Part shown: in pieces, positions 8,171 through 16,007 of the stretch | How the letters are laid out: every line of letters starts with the position of its first letter | Position numbering within the stretch: the stretch's first letter is position 1 | IMG/VR virus record: IMGVR_UViG_3300042372_000326 | Coordinates: 1-23,919 of that record | Origin: a virus | Strand: one strand, 5' to 3' | DNA length: 23,919 nt | The notes under the pieces: generated by a model | What the model was told of the DNA's origin: nothing | The model's database searches: none | What the model saw: only the letters and a program-made list of their open reading frames with translations | Translations under genes and position numbers: made by a program

Positions 8171-10773
8171 TGTGGAATCACTCCGAGCAGTTTCAGTTCA
8201 CGGGTCAGGGCGTCGAGTAACTGGCGCGTGTCGCCGGTCGTGCTGATGTTGATGGTTACAGCCCCGCCGCCGCCGCCAACGGCCATGCCGCGGGTTTCCA
8301 TGCGAATTAGGCTGTCCCAGATGTCTTTAAGTTTTGGCAAGTACTCGTTGTTTTTCTCAAGCAAATGCAACAGGTGAATCTGCGAGTAGCGGACTTCCTT
8401 CTCGATAAGATCCAGCGTCTTGTTCATGGCCGCGAACTGAAAGTTGCTGATGATCGACGACACCGCCGTTGCCACGCCAGCCACCGCATTTACGACCGCC
8501 GTAACGGGGTTGGCCGCCGCTACCGCCGAGCCAATGCCGCTGCTGGCCGACCCTGCCGCGCTGCTGATTCCGGGAATCGCGCCCATGGCCGCGTTGGCCC
8601 CGCCGCCCAGCACGCCGGGTATCGCCGAGGTCGCCGTGCGCGCTCCCGTGCCACCCAGCAGGCCGCCAAGTGCGCCGCCGACGCCGCCCAGGTTGGCCAT
8701 TAGCCCACCCAGCGCCGCAATGACTTTGTTGATGCCGTTTTCGATCACTGTCCGAATGAGAGACTTGGCGATCTGCTTGCCGAGTTCCTCAAACTTCTCA
8801 CCCACCTTGCCGCCGCTTACGATGATGTCGGCCAGGCCGCGCGAAAGGTCTGTCACGATGGTGGAGACCTGCCGGGAGATGGCCTGCTGCGTCTTCTTCC
8901 ACTCGCCCGCCGTGGCGCGGGACAGAATCTTTATCATCTCCGCATTGCGCTTGGCAGAGCGCGCCTGCTCCGCGCCGGCCAGAGCGCCGTCGTCCCGGCG
9001 CGGCTCGCCCGTCATAATCAGCTGGCCCAGGTCTAGGTTCCGCGCCGATGCCGCCGCAAGCTGAATATCGCCGATCGCCATCATCGCCCGCTTGCGCGCA
9101 AAGTCGAACGAATCGGCGACCTCTAGCGTCTTGGGGCGAATTGCGCCAAGGCCGTCAATCAGCTTAAGGTATTCTTGGCCCAGCGCTTCGGTGGCGCGTT
9201 GTAGATCTACGGATGACACCTTGCCCTGCTGGTAGGCTTCAATGATTCGCTCCATGGCCGTTCGCGCCAGCACGAAGCTGCCGATGGCGTCGGTGGTGTT
9301 GGTCACGCCGAGACGCTCAAAGCTGTTCGCCAGTTGGTCAACAACCGGCTTTAATTTGCTTTTCTTTTCGGCCAAAGCAGCGGCAGCAGCAGCCGCTGCC
9401 ATGTACTGCTCGACTAGCTTTTCGGCTTCTGTCTTGACGTTTGCGATTGGCTTTGCGTTTTTGTTGAGCTCGCGCGACAACAAAATCAACTGTTTATTGA
9501 ACTCGTCCAAGCTAATCGCGCCAGATCTATACTTTTTCTCTAGCTCAGCGACCAATGGAGATTTGCCGCGCAGCTGCTTGAGCAAGTTTTCCGTTGCATT
9601 CGAGAACAGACGATTTGAGTTGTTGAGATTGTCCTGCGCCACAGACAGTTCATAATGCGCGTAGGCAAGATTAGCCAGCCCAACCACCAACAGCGCAGCC
9701 CCCGCCGAAAACGCTGCCATGGCAATTGTGGCCTGCACTGTTCCGGCTGCAAACCCAGTCAGCGCTAAAATTTGAGCGCCCAATGCTGCGCCTAATGGCC
9801 CAATAACGCCAGCCAGCGAGCCAATGAGCGCTCCAAACTTAATAACGACTTGGCTGATGATGATAAACTTTTCCGTTAACGTGCCCAATACCACGATGGC
9901 GACAGGTATTGCGGCAGCATATGCCGCCAGCTGAATAGACGTTGCCTTAGTGCTGTCTGATAGACCATTAAAGGCAATGATCAAATCCTTGGCGCGTTCA
10001 ATCGCCGGATTCATAAACTCGTTAAGCACCATCTTTCCGATCGGCAGCAAAGCCTTGCCAAGCTCTGCCGCTGTTTGGGCCGTTGCTTCCTGCAGATTTT
10101 CAAACGCAGTCTTAGCCCCCGCCGTTGCCCTCTCGCTCTTCCCAAGCTCGGCAGTGATGATGCGAATAAACTGCTGAGAGCTAATCCCCATCTTCTCAAA
10201 GACTTTGGCTGGATCACCAATCGCCGCCGGGCCGAATTTTTCCTTGATGATCGCCGCGATCTGCGGGATACGCTCGATGATCGGGTCTAGGTTTTCTTTC
10301 GTCACCTTTCCCGCCGCGCCAAGCTGCGAAAGCTGTTTAATGACCTCGCTAAAATCTTCCTTGCCGCCACCAACCACGGCCAGGGCGTTCCCCAGCTCCA
10401 TCATGATTCGACGCGATTCGTCGGCGCTGTTGCCGAGCACCTGCAGCCTGATTGATCCCTTAACGGCGTCTTCCAGATTCAGGCCGGGTAGCTTTGCAAC
10501 CTCTTTCAGCCGCTCCATTTCCTCGGCGGCCGCCTTGGTGGACTTCATGGTAGCAGCCAAGCCGTTCCCCAGCGATTCCATCTTGGCAGCAGCAGCCAAA
10601 GCCCCAGCCGCCACCCCTGCCAGTGGCGCAGTTATGCCAATGGACAACGCCTGCCCGGCCTGCGCCACGTCCGCACCAAAGCGCTTGATTTTATTCAGGC
10701 TGGCGTTGACCTTCTTGTCAAAGTCGTCGGTGCTGGCCCCGATGCGGACAATCAGGTTGGACAGAACAGGCAT
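8167..10773 (-). CDS. Tail tape measure protein
   Basis: The 868-residue protein has the familiar start of tape measures (SNLIVRIGASTDDFDKKVN, then ALSIGITAPLAGVAAGALAA). Residues 100-180 show the IKQLSQLGAAGKVTKENLDP motif common in this family. A hydrophobic stretch at about 290-372 holds several possible membrane segments, a usual feature of tape measures that help DNA entry. Helical, charged segments follow. A Gly/Ala-rich region lies at about 690-755, ahead of a helical C-terminus. The protein sets tail length and is threaded inside the tail tube. The ATG overlaps the stop of the chaperone extension (TAATG). It is downstream of the tail chaperone genes, as expected. Confidence 0.92.
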   Translation of the reverse strand: MPVLSNLIVRIGASTDDFDKKVNASLNKIKRFGADVAQAGQALSIGITAPLAGVAAGALAAAAKMESLGNGLAATMKSTKAAAEEMERLKEVAKLPGLNLEDAVKGSIRLQVLGNSADESRRIMMELGNALAVVGGGKEDFSEVIKQLSQLGAAGKVTKENLDPIIERIPQIAAIIKEKFGPAAIGDPAKVFEKMGISSQQFIRIITAELGKSERATAGAKTAFENLQEATAQTAAELGKALLPIGKMVLNEFMNPAIERAKDLIIAFNGLSDSTKATSIQLAAYAAAIPVAIVVLGTLTEKFIIISQVVIKFGALIGSLAGVIGPLGAALGAQILALTGFAAGTVQATIAMAAFSAGAALLVVGLANLAYAHYELSVAQDNLNNSNRLFSNATENLLKQLRGKSPLVAELEKKYRSGAISLDEFNKQLILLSRELNKNAKPIANVKTEAEKLVEQYMAAAAAAAALAEKKSKLKPVVDQLANSFERLGVTNTTDAIGSFVLARTAMERIIEAYQQGKVSSVDLQRATEALGQEYLKLIDGLGAIRPKTLEVADSFDFARKRAMMAIGDIQLAAASARNLDLGQLIMTGEPRRDDGALAGAEQARSAKRNAEMIKILSRATAGEWKKTQQAISRQVSTIVTDLSRGLADIIVSGGKVGEKFEELGKQIAKSLIRTVIENGINKVIAALGGLMANLGGVGGALGGLLGGTGARTATSAIPGVLGGGANAAMGAIPGISSAAGSASSGIGSAVAAANPVTAVVNAVAGVATAVSSIISNFQFAAMNKTLDLIEKEVRYSQIHLLHLLEKNNEYLPKLKDIWDSLIRMETRGMAVGGGGGAVTINISTTGDTRQLLDALTRELKLLGVIPQ

Positions 10774-10955
10774 TAGCGCCGACCTCGCGCCTTAGCCTCC
10801 GCTTCTTTCGATGCCTTTTCCTGCTCCTGGTGCTTCATCTCCAGATACGCTCCCCATTCGCTGAACTCGCTTGATGACATCGTCGCCAGCAACTGCCCCA
10901 CTGTCATGTGCAAATGCTCGGCGAGCGCAAACGCAAACTTACGCTCGCCGGTTAG
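10773..10955 (-). CDS. Tail assembly chaperone extension (T part of G-GT), made by -1 frameshift
   Basis: No good start precedes this 60-residue frame, but it continues exactly in the -1 frame from the end of the chaperone gene. It reads LTGERKFAFALAEHLHMTVG, then QLLATMSSSEFSEWGAY, and ends in a charged helical tail (KHQEQEKASKEAEAKARGRR). The LAEHLHMTVGQLLATMSSSEFSEW pattern is that of GpT-like chaperone ends in many siphoviruses. A slip at 10955-10961 would give a 170-residue fusion of the upstream 110 residues with this part. In the lambda G/GT system the fusion recruits tail tube protein to the tape measure; the same job is inferred here. Its stop overlaps the tape measure start. Confidence 0.85.
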   Translation of the reverse strand, partial: LTGERKFAFALAEHLHMTVGQLLATMSSSEFSEWGAYLEMKHQEQEKASKEAEAKARGRR

Positions 10956-10961
10956 TTTTTT
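10919..10961 (-). promoter_or_regulatory. Programmed -1 frameshift site: slippery heptamer plus hairpin
   Basis: On the minus strand 10961-10955 reads A AAA AAC in the zero frame of the chaperone gene, immediately before its TAA. This is a canonical X XXY YYZ slippery heptamer. After a 4-base spacer comes CGGCGAGCG (10950-10942), which pairs perfectly with CGCTCGCCG (10927-10919) around a 14-base loop. Slippery site, correct phase, stimulator hairpin and matching -1 frame all agree. Confidence 0.88.
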
Positions 10962-11284
10962 GTGGCTTCAGCCGCCGCGTTCTCGGTCAGGCCGGATATG
11001 CGGCAGATTTCCGTAACCACGCGGTCGATCACGCTGCCGGACATCTTTAGCAGCGCGTCCTGGTGGGCCTGCTCGAAAACAGGCTTGCCCGTGTCTGGGT
11101 CAAAAGCCGACGCGATCAGCAAGCGCACCATGGCCAACGCCGGGGTGCGCTTCGCATCTTCTCCGAACCGAATCCGTTGGCCGGCGTCCATCTCGGTGAT
11201 TCCAATCTTCGCGTCCCATTCGGGCACGTCGATCAGTTCCGTTTTAAGTTGCACCGCTAAAATGCGGTCGGCAAGGGTCTTCAT
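10952..11284 (-). CDS. Tail assembly chaperone (G-like), zero-frame product
   Basis: The 110-residue protein begins MKTLADRILAVQLKTELIDV and has a charged, mostly helical body with FDPDTGKPVFEQAHQDALLK and SGSVIDRVVTEICRISGLTE. The acidic Ala-rich end is typical of this class. It lies between the tail tube and tape measure genes, the invariable position of tail assembly chaperones, and ends in a slippery sequence. It would coat the tape measure during tail assembly and is not expected in the virion. No Shine-Dalgarno is obvious, and the start is two bases from the preceding stop, so coupling is likely. Confidence 0.85.
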   Translation of the reverse strand: MKTLADRILAVQLKTELIDVPEWDAKIGITEMDAGQRIRFGEDAKRTPALAMVRLLIASAFDPDTGKPVFEQAHQDALLKMSGSVIDRVVTEICRISGLTENAAAEATKN

Positions 11285-11285
11285 G

Positions 11286-11882
11286 TTAATAGTCTACGAT
11301 TCCAATCGTCGAGAAAGATACGTTCTCACGGATGATCTCGTTCTCGCCGACGCTAATACCGACCGACGATTGCGACGCGCCAAAGCGCCAACGCACGGTG
11401 TTCGAAAAGTCGGCGTAAAGGTCGATGACGTAATAGCTGTTGGCGTTGGTCACAAAGTACGCGTCGTCGTAAAACCGGCCAAAGGTACAAGTGCCCTCAA
11501 GCTGCACTACAGCCCGCGACTTCCAGGCGTCGCCGAATACCTGAACCTCTTCAAGCGTCGGAGTGATATCAAGCGTCCAGTCGGTGCCCTGCGCCGCCTT
11601 CGACAGCGTCAGGAACGAGCCGGTGACGGTGATTGCCCCGACGGGAGTGTAGCTCGGGAAAACAATCTTTCCATTGCCCCAGGCGACCTGATAGAACGCC
11701 GGCGAAACAGTCGTCACGCCGTCAAGGACGGTCAGCGATGCGTTTGGATTAATCGCCCGGCGAGCGGCCAGCGTGATCTGGTAGACGCCACCGCCCAACG
11801 CGGTAGTCGCCTGTCCGGTCATGCTGGTGCCCGCCCCGGTGGCTAGGTAGATGTCTGCGTTGCGCCCTGCGAGAACTGCCAT
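11286..11882 (-). CDS. Major tail tube protein, longer paralogue
   Basis: The 198-residue beta-rich protein begins MAVLAGRNADIYLATGAG. Its C-terminal half (from about residue 100) carries DWTLDITPTLEEVQVFGDAW followed by GRFYDD, nearly the same arrangement as in the neighbour at 11891-12271. The middle (about 25-95) is an extra beta domain. The start has a strong AGGAGG site. Forming the tail tube is its probable role, given its place just before the chaperone. Which of the two paralogues is the main tube subunit cannot be told from sequence alone; the other may be a terminator, tube initiator or minor subunit. Confidence 0.75.
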   Translation of the reverse strand: MAVLAGRNADIYLATGAGTSMTGQATTALGGGVYQITLAARRAINPNASLTVLDGVTTVSPAFYQVAWGNGKIVFPSYTPVGAITVTGSFLTLSKAAQGTDWTLDITPTLEEVQVFGDAWKSRAVVQLEGTCTFGRFYDDAYFVTNANSYYVIDLYADFSNTVRWRFGASQSSVGISVGENEIIRENVSFSTIGIVDY

Positions 11883-11890
11883 AAGGCCTC

Positions 11891-12271
11891 CTAGGTGTAG
11901 CTGAGCGCGCCGCTGCCGGTAAAAGTGTAGCTGGCAGTCACCAGCCCGTTTTCGCTAGCGTTCAGACTGCCCTGGACAAAGCACGTGCCGCTGTAGTAAT
12001 TCGTGCCGTTGATGTAAAACCGCGCACTAACGGTCGTGCCGCCCAAGAACGCCGTATTCAGTGCCACGTGGCCGTTGGTGTCGGCGTTGTCGAAGCGGCC
12101 AGAGGCCGTGCCGCTAAACTCGCGGATGGTGGCCGTGCGCTCCTTCCACGTGTCGCCGAACGACTGCGTCTCTTCGAGGCCGGTAGACACGTCCAGCGTC
12201 CATGTGTCGATCTCCAGCACTGTGTTCGTGCTCAGCCGGAAACTGCCTGCATTGCCCGCTAAAATTGCCAT
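11891..12271 (-). CDS. Tail tube-like protein, shorter paralogue
   Basis: The 126-residue protein begins MAILAGNAGSFRLSTNTVLE. It contains W24-TLDVSTGLEETQSFGDTWK (to residue 43) and SGRFDN around residues 57-62, matching the neighbour at 11286-11882 motif for motif. It ends in a Ser/Thr-rich beta segment (ASYTFTGSGALSYT). Beta-rich proteins of about 125-150 residues with this E-E-x-x-x-F-GD-W signature occur as tail tube proteins in siphoviruses. The start has a good AAGGAG site seven to eight bases upstream. The gene follows the tail completion gene, as expected for a tube protein. Confidence 0.75.
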   Translation of the reverse strand: MAILAGNAGSFRLSTNTVLEIDTWTLDVSTGLEETQSFGDTWKERTATIREFSGTASGRFDNADTNGHVALNTAFLGGTTVSARFYINGTNYYSGTCFVQGSLNASENGLVTASYTFTGSGALSYT

Positions 12272-12282
12272 GGTTTTGCTCC

Positions 12283-12702
12283 TTAAACGTCGTGAATGAT
12301 GTCAAACTCCACGACCGTTGCGTAGAGTTTCTTGTCGGTTTCGAGCGCGTCTTCGTACTCGTTTCTGCGCCCGTTCAGATGCGTGCTGCGAACTGTGAGG
12401 CCGCTGGCTGTGGTGATGGCCGCTTCTTGCCCCATGATGGCGGCGTAGACGATGTCGGCAAGGTCGTCACTTGCCTTGCCGTTACCCTGTGCCATGCAGT
12501 AAAAGTTGACTGGCCGGCGTGTGGCCGTTGGCATAGCCCCGATGCTGTGGAACTGCTGGTCATCAATCATTTCGACGACGACGCACGGGTACTTAGTGGC
12601 CCGGCCTTGGTCGGCGTGCGCGTCGTACACCCGCGTGCTCACCAGCGCCGTAACGGGTGCTTGCGTCTGAAGGTACTTGTACAGCGCTTGGTAAAGTCTC
12701 AT
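12283..12702 (-). CDS. Tail completion/terminator protein (DUF3168 type)
   Basis: The 139-residue protein begins MRLYQALYKYLQTQAPVTAL with RVYDAHADQGRATKYPCVVV. That is the classic pattern of the DUF3168 tail completion family: a short helix, a small variable loop, then a Pro-containing strand. Later it has a DDLADIVYAAI helix and an ETDKKLYATVVEFDIIH strand. These proteins form the ring that ends the tail tube and joins it to the head. The gene overlaps the upstream gp10-like gene's stop by ATGA, and the order connector, adaptor, gp10, DUF3168, tube is standard. Confidence 0.85.
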   Translation of the reverse strand: MRLYQALYKYLQTQAPVTALVSTRVYDAHADQGRATKYPCVVVEMIDDQQFHSIGAMPTATRRPVNFYCMAQGNGKASDDLADIVYAAIMGQEAAITTASGLTVRSTHLNGRRNEYEDALETDKKLYATVVEFDIIHDV

Positions 12703-13235
12703 GCGGCCCTCGTGATCGCCTCAAAGGCGGCCTTGGCGCGGACTTCGATAAGTCGCTTGATCTGCAGGCGCTTGGCCTTGATCGAGTCGCGGAAAAAGAA
12801 CGCAGGCCGCGCGCCGGGGTGCTGAATCTTTGTGCGGACCTGGTCGCCAAGCCGCGCCAGCCAGCTGAACGCCGCGCCGCGAATGCGCATTTTTTTTCCC
12901 TGAATCGTGCGAGCCTTGGTGCCAAACTCAACCATAAAGGCGTGCGGCGCCAAATCCTTCAACGTAAACGTGTAGGCCTGCAGAAAAAATTTGTGCTTGC
13001 GGCCTTTGGCCGACTTCACCGACTTTTTCAGATCCCCAGGATTACGGATCGCGCCGAAGCGATGAGTCGGATAAGGCGCAACCGGCGCTCGGCGCTCAAC
13101 CTCATCTTCAAGCATTCTCGCACCCTGCAGAATGGCGTCTTGCAGCGCCGGGCCTTCGGCCGTGGCCATCAGCTTATTGAACTGCTGCGTCAGTTCGTCC
13201 AGTCCCTCGACTCTGATATTCCGCGCGCGTGCCAT
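12699..13235 (-). CDS. HK97 gp10-like head-tail protein
   Basis: The 178-residue basic protein has RVEGLDELTQQFNKL at the N-terminus, LQDAILQGARMLEDEVERRAP and PGDLKKSVK in the middle, and HAFMVEFGTKAR and PGARPAFFFRDSIKAKR further on. These are the hallmark segments of the HK97 gp10 family, thought to act at head-tail joining or tail completion. A GGAGGTG site precedes the ATG, which overlaps the TAA of the adaptor gene. Both neighbours are head-tail joining genes. Confidence 0.88.
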   Translation of the reverse strand: MARARNIRVEGLDELTQQFNKLMATAEGPALQDAILQGARMLEDEVERRAPVAPYPTHRFGAIRNPGDLKKSVKSAKGRKHKFFLQAYTFTLKDLAPHAFMVEFGTKARTIQGKKMRIRGAAFSWLARLGDQVRTKIQHPGARPAFFFRDSIKAKRLQIKRLIEVRAKAAFEAITRAA

Positions 13236-13573
13236 TAGATAAGCACCTCCAGCGCCTGCATGACAAGCATTTCGTTGCGCTCGTCCGGATTCAAAATCGT
13301 CCTGATATTAAAGTAGCGAGTCTTCCCGGTCTTCTGGTCAGCGTACTTAACCCGCATCTCGGGCTTTAGATCCTCGATGTACCGTAGCCGGATCGTGTGG
13401 GTAAGGTCGGCCATGACCTGCCGCGCCGCGAAAAACTCGCGCCCGTTGCCGGTCTCAATGCTCGCCCAGGTCGTCGCGTACTCGGTCCATGTGTCCGTGC
13501 GGTCGCCGTTTGCGTCCACGGCAATGGTGGGCTCTTGGATGATGATTAGGTGTTTCAAAGCGCCTGCTTTCAT
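13235..13573 (-). CDS. Head-tail adaptor (phage head-tail joining protein)
   Basis: The 112-residue protein begins MKAGALKHLIIIQEPTIAVD, with WTEYATTWASIETGNGREFF and HTIRLRYIEDLKPEMRV, and ends with RYFNIRTILNPDERNEMLVM. This matches the phage head-tail joining family (SPP1 gp16/HK97 gp9-like), a small beta barrel attached below the connector. The ATG at 13573 is chosen because it forms ATGA with the upstream stop and has AGGGTG upstream; a GTG at 13579 is an alternative start. Confidence 0.9.
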   Translation of the reverse strand: MKAGALKHLIIIQEPTIAVDANGDRTDTWTEYATTWASIETGNGREFFAARQVMADLTHTIRLRYIEDLKPEMRVKYADQKTGKTRYFNIRTILNPDERNEMLVMQALEVLI

Positions 13574-14160
13574 AGCCACACCCTGAACGGCGCAATCAGC
13601 GCCGAAACTGCAAACGGCAACTCGCGCTCATCGACCGCAGACGTGGTGCCGATGATGACCGCCTCGCGGTGCTCGTAAAAATGGGCCGCCAACATGCGAA
13701 TGGCCTGGCGCAGTTGGTGCGGTACCTGTGTCGGCAACCCGTACCCACACGTAAACTGCACTTCGATAGGATCGGTGTTGCGGAGCGTGTCCGTTGGCCA
13801 GTCTTTCTGATACTCCAGCACAATGGCCCCCGGCGTGCGCGCCGTAGACACGCCGTAGTCGGTTGCCGCAAACGTCCGCTGTGTGCCAGTTGAATCGGTA
13901 TACTTGACGTGCCCGACAGACACCAGCGGCGAGTAGGGTAAATGAATAACGCCGCTGCCCGGAAAGTAGTCCATAAACATCTTCCAGGTCTGCGTAAGGC
14001 AGCGGCGATTGATGATCGTTTCGATATGGTCGGTTGCCGCAAACAAATACGGCTCCAGCTGCTCTAGCGGCTGGCCCATGGCGCGGGAGTGCGCTTCAAG
14101 GTCAGCCGCTTCGAGCGGATAGCCGGTCGGGCCGGTTACAAGCTGGAGACGTAGATCCAT
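13570..14160 (-). CDS. Head-tail connector protein (gp6-like)
   Basis: The 196-residue protein has a short helical N-terminal part (LEAADLEAHSRAMGQPLEQL, ATDHIETIINRRCLTQTWKM), a beta insert (HLPYSPLVSVGHVKYTDSTG with AATDYGV), and a helical end (VPHQLRQAIRMLAAHFYEHR). This is the standard organisation of the gp6-like connector family that docks on the portal ring. It is longer than minimal gp6 proteins (about 100) but within the range of the larger subfamily. It sits after the capsid and small head gene, and overlaps the adaptor gene. Confidence 0.88.
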   Translation of the reverse strand: MDLRLQLVTGPTGYPLEAADLEAHSRAMGQPLEQLEPYLFAATDHIETIINRRCLTQTWKMFMDYFPGSGVIHLPYSPLVSVGHVKYTDSTGTQRTFAATDYGVSTARTPGAIVLEYQKDWPTDTLRNTDPIEVQFTCGYGLPTQVPHQLRQAIRMLAAHFYEHREAVIIGTTSAVDERELPFAVSALIAPFRVWL

Positions 14161-14163
14161 GTG

Positions 14164-14640
14164 TTAGGCAATTTCAGTTGCGGTGGCAGAGCCGCCAAAG
14201 CGCGGGCCAGCCAGAGCGATAGCGATGCCGCCCAGAACAGGCGAATCGACAACCTCGACGCACTTCAGACGTACGCAAGGATAGCCGCTGGCGACCAGCT
14301 CCTCGACGTTAACCTGAATCGCGTAAATCTGACTGCTACCGGCGGTCGTCGTAAAGCCAGCCGCAGCGCGAACCGTCATGGCTCCCTGAATGTCCGTCGA
14401 GGTAATTGACTTGCTCAAAAACCCCACAGCGCTGGTGTTGGTCGGCACAAAGTCGTCACAGGCCTCGACAGTAATAGTCGAAGTGCCAGTTGTGCCGACG
14501 CCCTTGTAGACAAGAAAGATGGCGCTTTCATGATTTTCCAGACTCACAACGTCCGAAGTAACCGTGCCGCTGAAAGCATCGGCCACCGGATCGAGTCCCT
14601 TGACAAAGTGCAGATTGTTCAATAATTCATAGCGAGGCAT
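14164..14640 (-). CDS. Hypothetical structural (head-associated) protein
   Basis: The 158-residue protein begins MPRYELLNNLHFVKGLDPVA. It is beta-rich with many Ser/Thr/Gly and no charged clusters (GVGTTGTSTITVEACDDF, RAAAGFTTTAGSSQIYAIQV). It has a strong AAGGAG site before the ATG. Position between the capsid and connector genes suggests a head protein, for example a decoration or head-completion protein, but no family is recognised. It ends three bases before the connector start. The strong own ribosome site and preceding hairpin suggest good expression. Confidence 0.7.
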   Translation of the reverse strand: MPRYELLNNLHFVKGLDPVADAFSGTVTSDVVSLENHESAIFLVYKGVGTTGTSTITVEACDDFVPTNTSAVGFLSKSITSTDIQGAMTVRAAAGFTTTAGSSQIYAIQVNVEELVASGYPCVRLKCVEVVDSPVLGGIAIALAGPRFGGSATATEIA

Positions 14641-14656
14641 TATGGGTCTCCTTCGT

Positions 14657-14678
14657 GCGGGCGACTTGCGCCGCCCGC
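14657..14678 (-). other. Hairpin between capsid and next gene
   Basis: GCGGGCG pairs with CGCCCGC across an 8-base loop, with an extra possible G-T pair inside. It lies in the 52-base gap between the capsid stop and the next ribosome site. There is no following T-run, so it is more likely an mRNA processing or stability element, or a weak attenuator, than a strong terminator. Confidence 0.5.
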
Positions 14679-14692
14679 TCCGGTGTTATTAA

Positions 14693-15997
14693 TTAGGCGC
14701 GGGCCGCAGTCGTCACAAACGGCGACAGGGTATTGCTGCCTTTGAAGGCCGTGATCGGCTGTTTGACGCTGCTCTGGCCGTTGGCGTCGAACGACCATTT
14801 GAACGTCATTTCGTCGTAAATGAAACGCACGTGCATGGACTGCGCAGCGCGCAGGCCGCCCTGCGTAATCATCACGTACTTGGACATGTTGGCAAGCACA
14901 ATGTCACCGGCGTCGCCGAGCGTTTCAGCCTGCTCAACGGGAATCACCGGAAAGCCTAGGAAGGTGCCGTACTGAATCGATCCGGCCACGCTGTTATTGG
15001 GCAGAAACACCGGCTGCTGTCCAACCGTCAGCAGCGGAAACTGACCGATAGTGTCGGGGTTGCAAAACCACGCGATGCGGTCGCCGGGATCGCGCAGGAT
15101 GCGCGACAACATGGCGGTCGCGTTTTCGATGACGAAGGTGTCAGCGGCCTGGCCGGACTTCTTTGCAACCTGCACGAGCAACTGCGCGCCGTAATTCTGC
15201 ACGCTGAAACCAAGCGGCATGCCGGCGCCGTTGCCGCGCCAAATGGCGTCATCCAACTTGAAGGCAATCTCGGAGGCAAAAGCGTTTTCCAGCACCGCGC
15301 CCATAGCCGGCGCGTTGCGAAGCAACCGCTCGGTGGCGTAATGCAGACACTTCAGCGATTCCAGCCGCAATTCATGCCGCGACAGCTTTGGCTTGGTAGC
15401 CGTCGGCGCGTCGGCCTCACCGGTCCAGTAGGCCTGTACGCCGCCCCAGCGCGAGCCATTGGCGCGGCTGGTCTCGTCGATGTACGGCAGGTCGATAGAG
15501 TCAGACCCTTCGCCCATGGGGATCTCGTTCACAAGCGGAAAAATGCGCGCCGTTTCGCGCGCCCGCTGCAGCAGCACATCAGAAAACGCCGTCGCGATGG
15601 CAAAACCACCGTCAGCCGGAATGCTGGCCGAGGAACCGGCAGCAGTCAGCGTCTCAAACAGTCGCTTGTCAACCTTGCCACCGAGGCCCTGAAACGATCC
15701 AGCGGGGGACTGGGCAAACGCGATGGCCTGCAGGTTCTCGCCAAAGCTGGCCCAGGGCCGCTTCGCTTCGTTGTCGCTGATGACGCGGGCGGGTTCACGG
15801 GTTACGTTCTGCTTGGCCCGCGCCTCAAGCGCTTCGACCGCCGCCAACTGCTCGCGGACGGACTTCAGTTCGTTTTCCTTGGCGTCCACGGTAGCAAGAT
15901 GCGCGACCGGGTCGGCGGCGACCGCAGAGGCCGCCAGTAATGCGCTGTAATCGGTTTCCAGCGCGGAGACGGACGATAAAAGCTCTCGTTTCGTCAT
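14693..15997 (-). CDS. Major capsid protein (HK97 fold)
   Basis: The 434-residue protein starts MTKRELLSSVSALETDYSAL at an ATG with AAGGAG seven bases upstream; a longer open frame upstream has no such signal. Residues 1-75 form a charged helical delta domain (ENELKSVREQLAAVEALEAR), expected to serve as scaffold and be removed by the protease encoded next door. The main part has GFAIATAFSDVLLQRARETA, RLESLKCLHYATERLLRNAP and the ASEIAFKLDDAIWRGNG block, followed by GMPLGF. That combination is diagnostic for HK97-type capsid proteins. The exact cleavage position cannot be read reliably. Confidence 0.95.
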   Translation of the reverse strand: MTKRELLSSVSALETDYSALLAASAVAADPVAHLATVDAKENELKSVREQLAAVEALEARAKQNVTREPARVISDNEAKRPWASFGENLQAIAFAQSPAGSFQGLGGKVDKRLFETLTAAGSSASIPADGGFAIATAFSDVLLQRARETARIFPLVNEIPMGEGSDSIDLPYIDETSRANGSRWGGVQAYWTGEADAPTATKPKLSRHELRLESLKCLHYATERLLRNAPAMGAVLENAFASEIAFKLDDAIWRGNGAGMPLGFSVQNYGAQLLVQVAKKSGQAADTFVIENATAMLSRILRDPGDRIAWFCNPDTIGQFPLLTVGQQPVFLPNNSVAGSIQYGTFLGFPVIPVEQAETLGDAGDIVLANMSKYVMITQGGLRAAQSMHVRFIYDEMTFKWSFDANGQSSVKQPITAFKGSNTLSPFVTTAARA

Positions 15998-16007
15998 AGT
16001 TTGCTCC

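Noticed and set aside
10962-11846. Plus-strand frame of 294 codons opposite the tail tube and chaperone genes
   Set aside because: Antisense to well-supported genes with ribosome sites and expected order; no recognisable motif.
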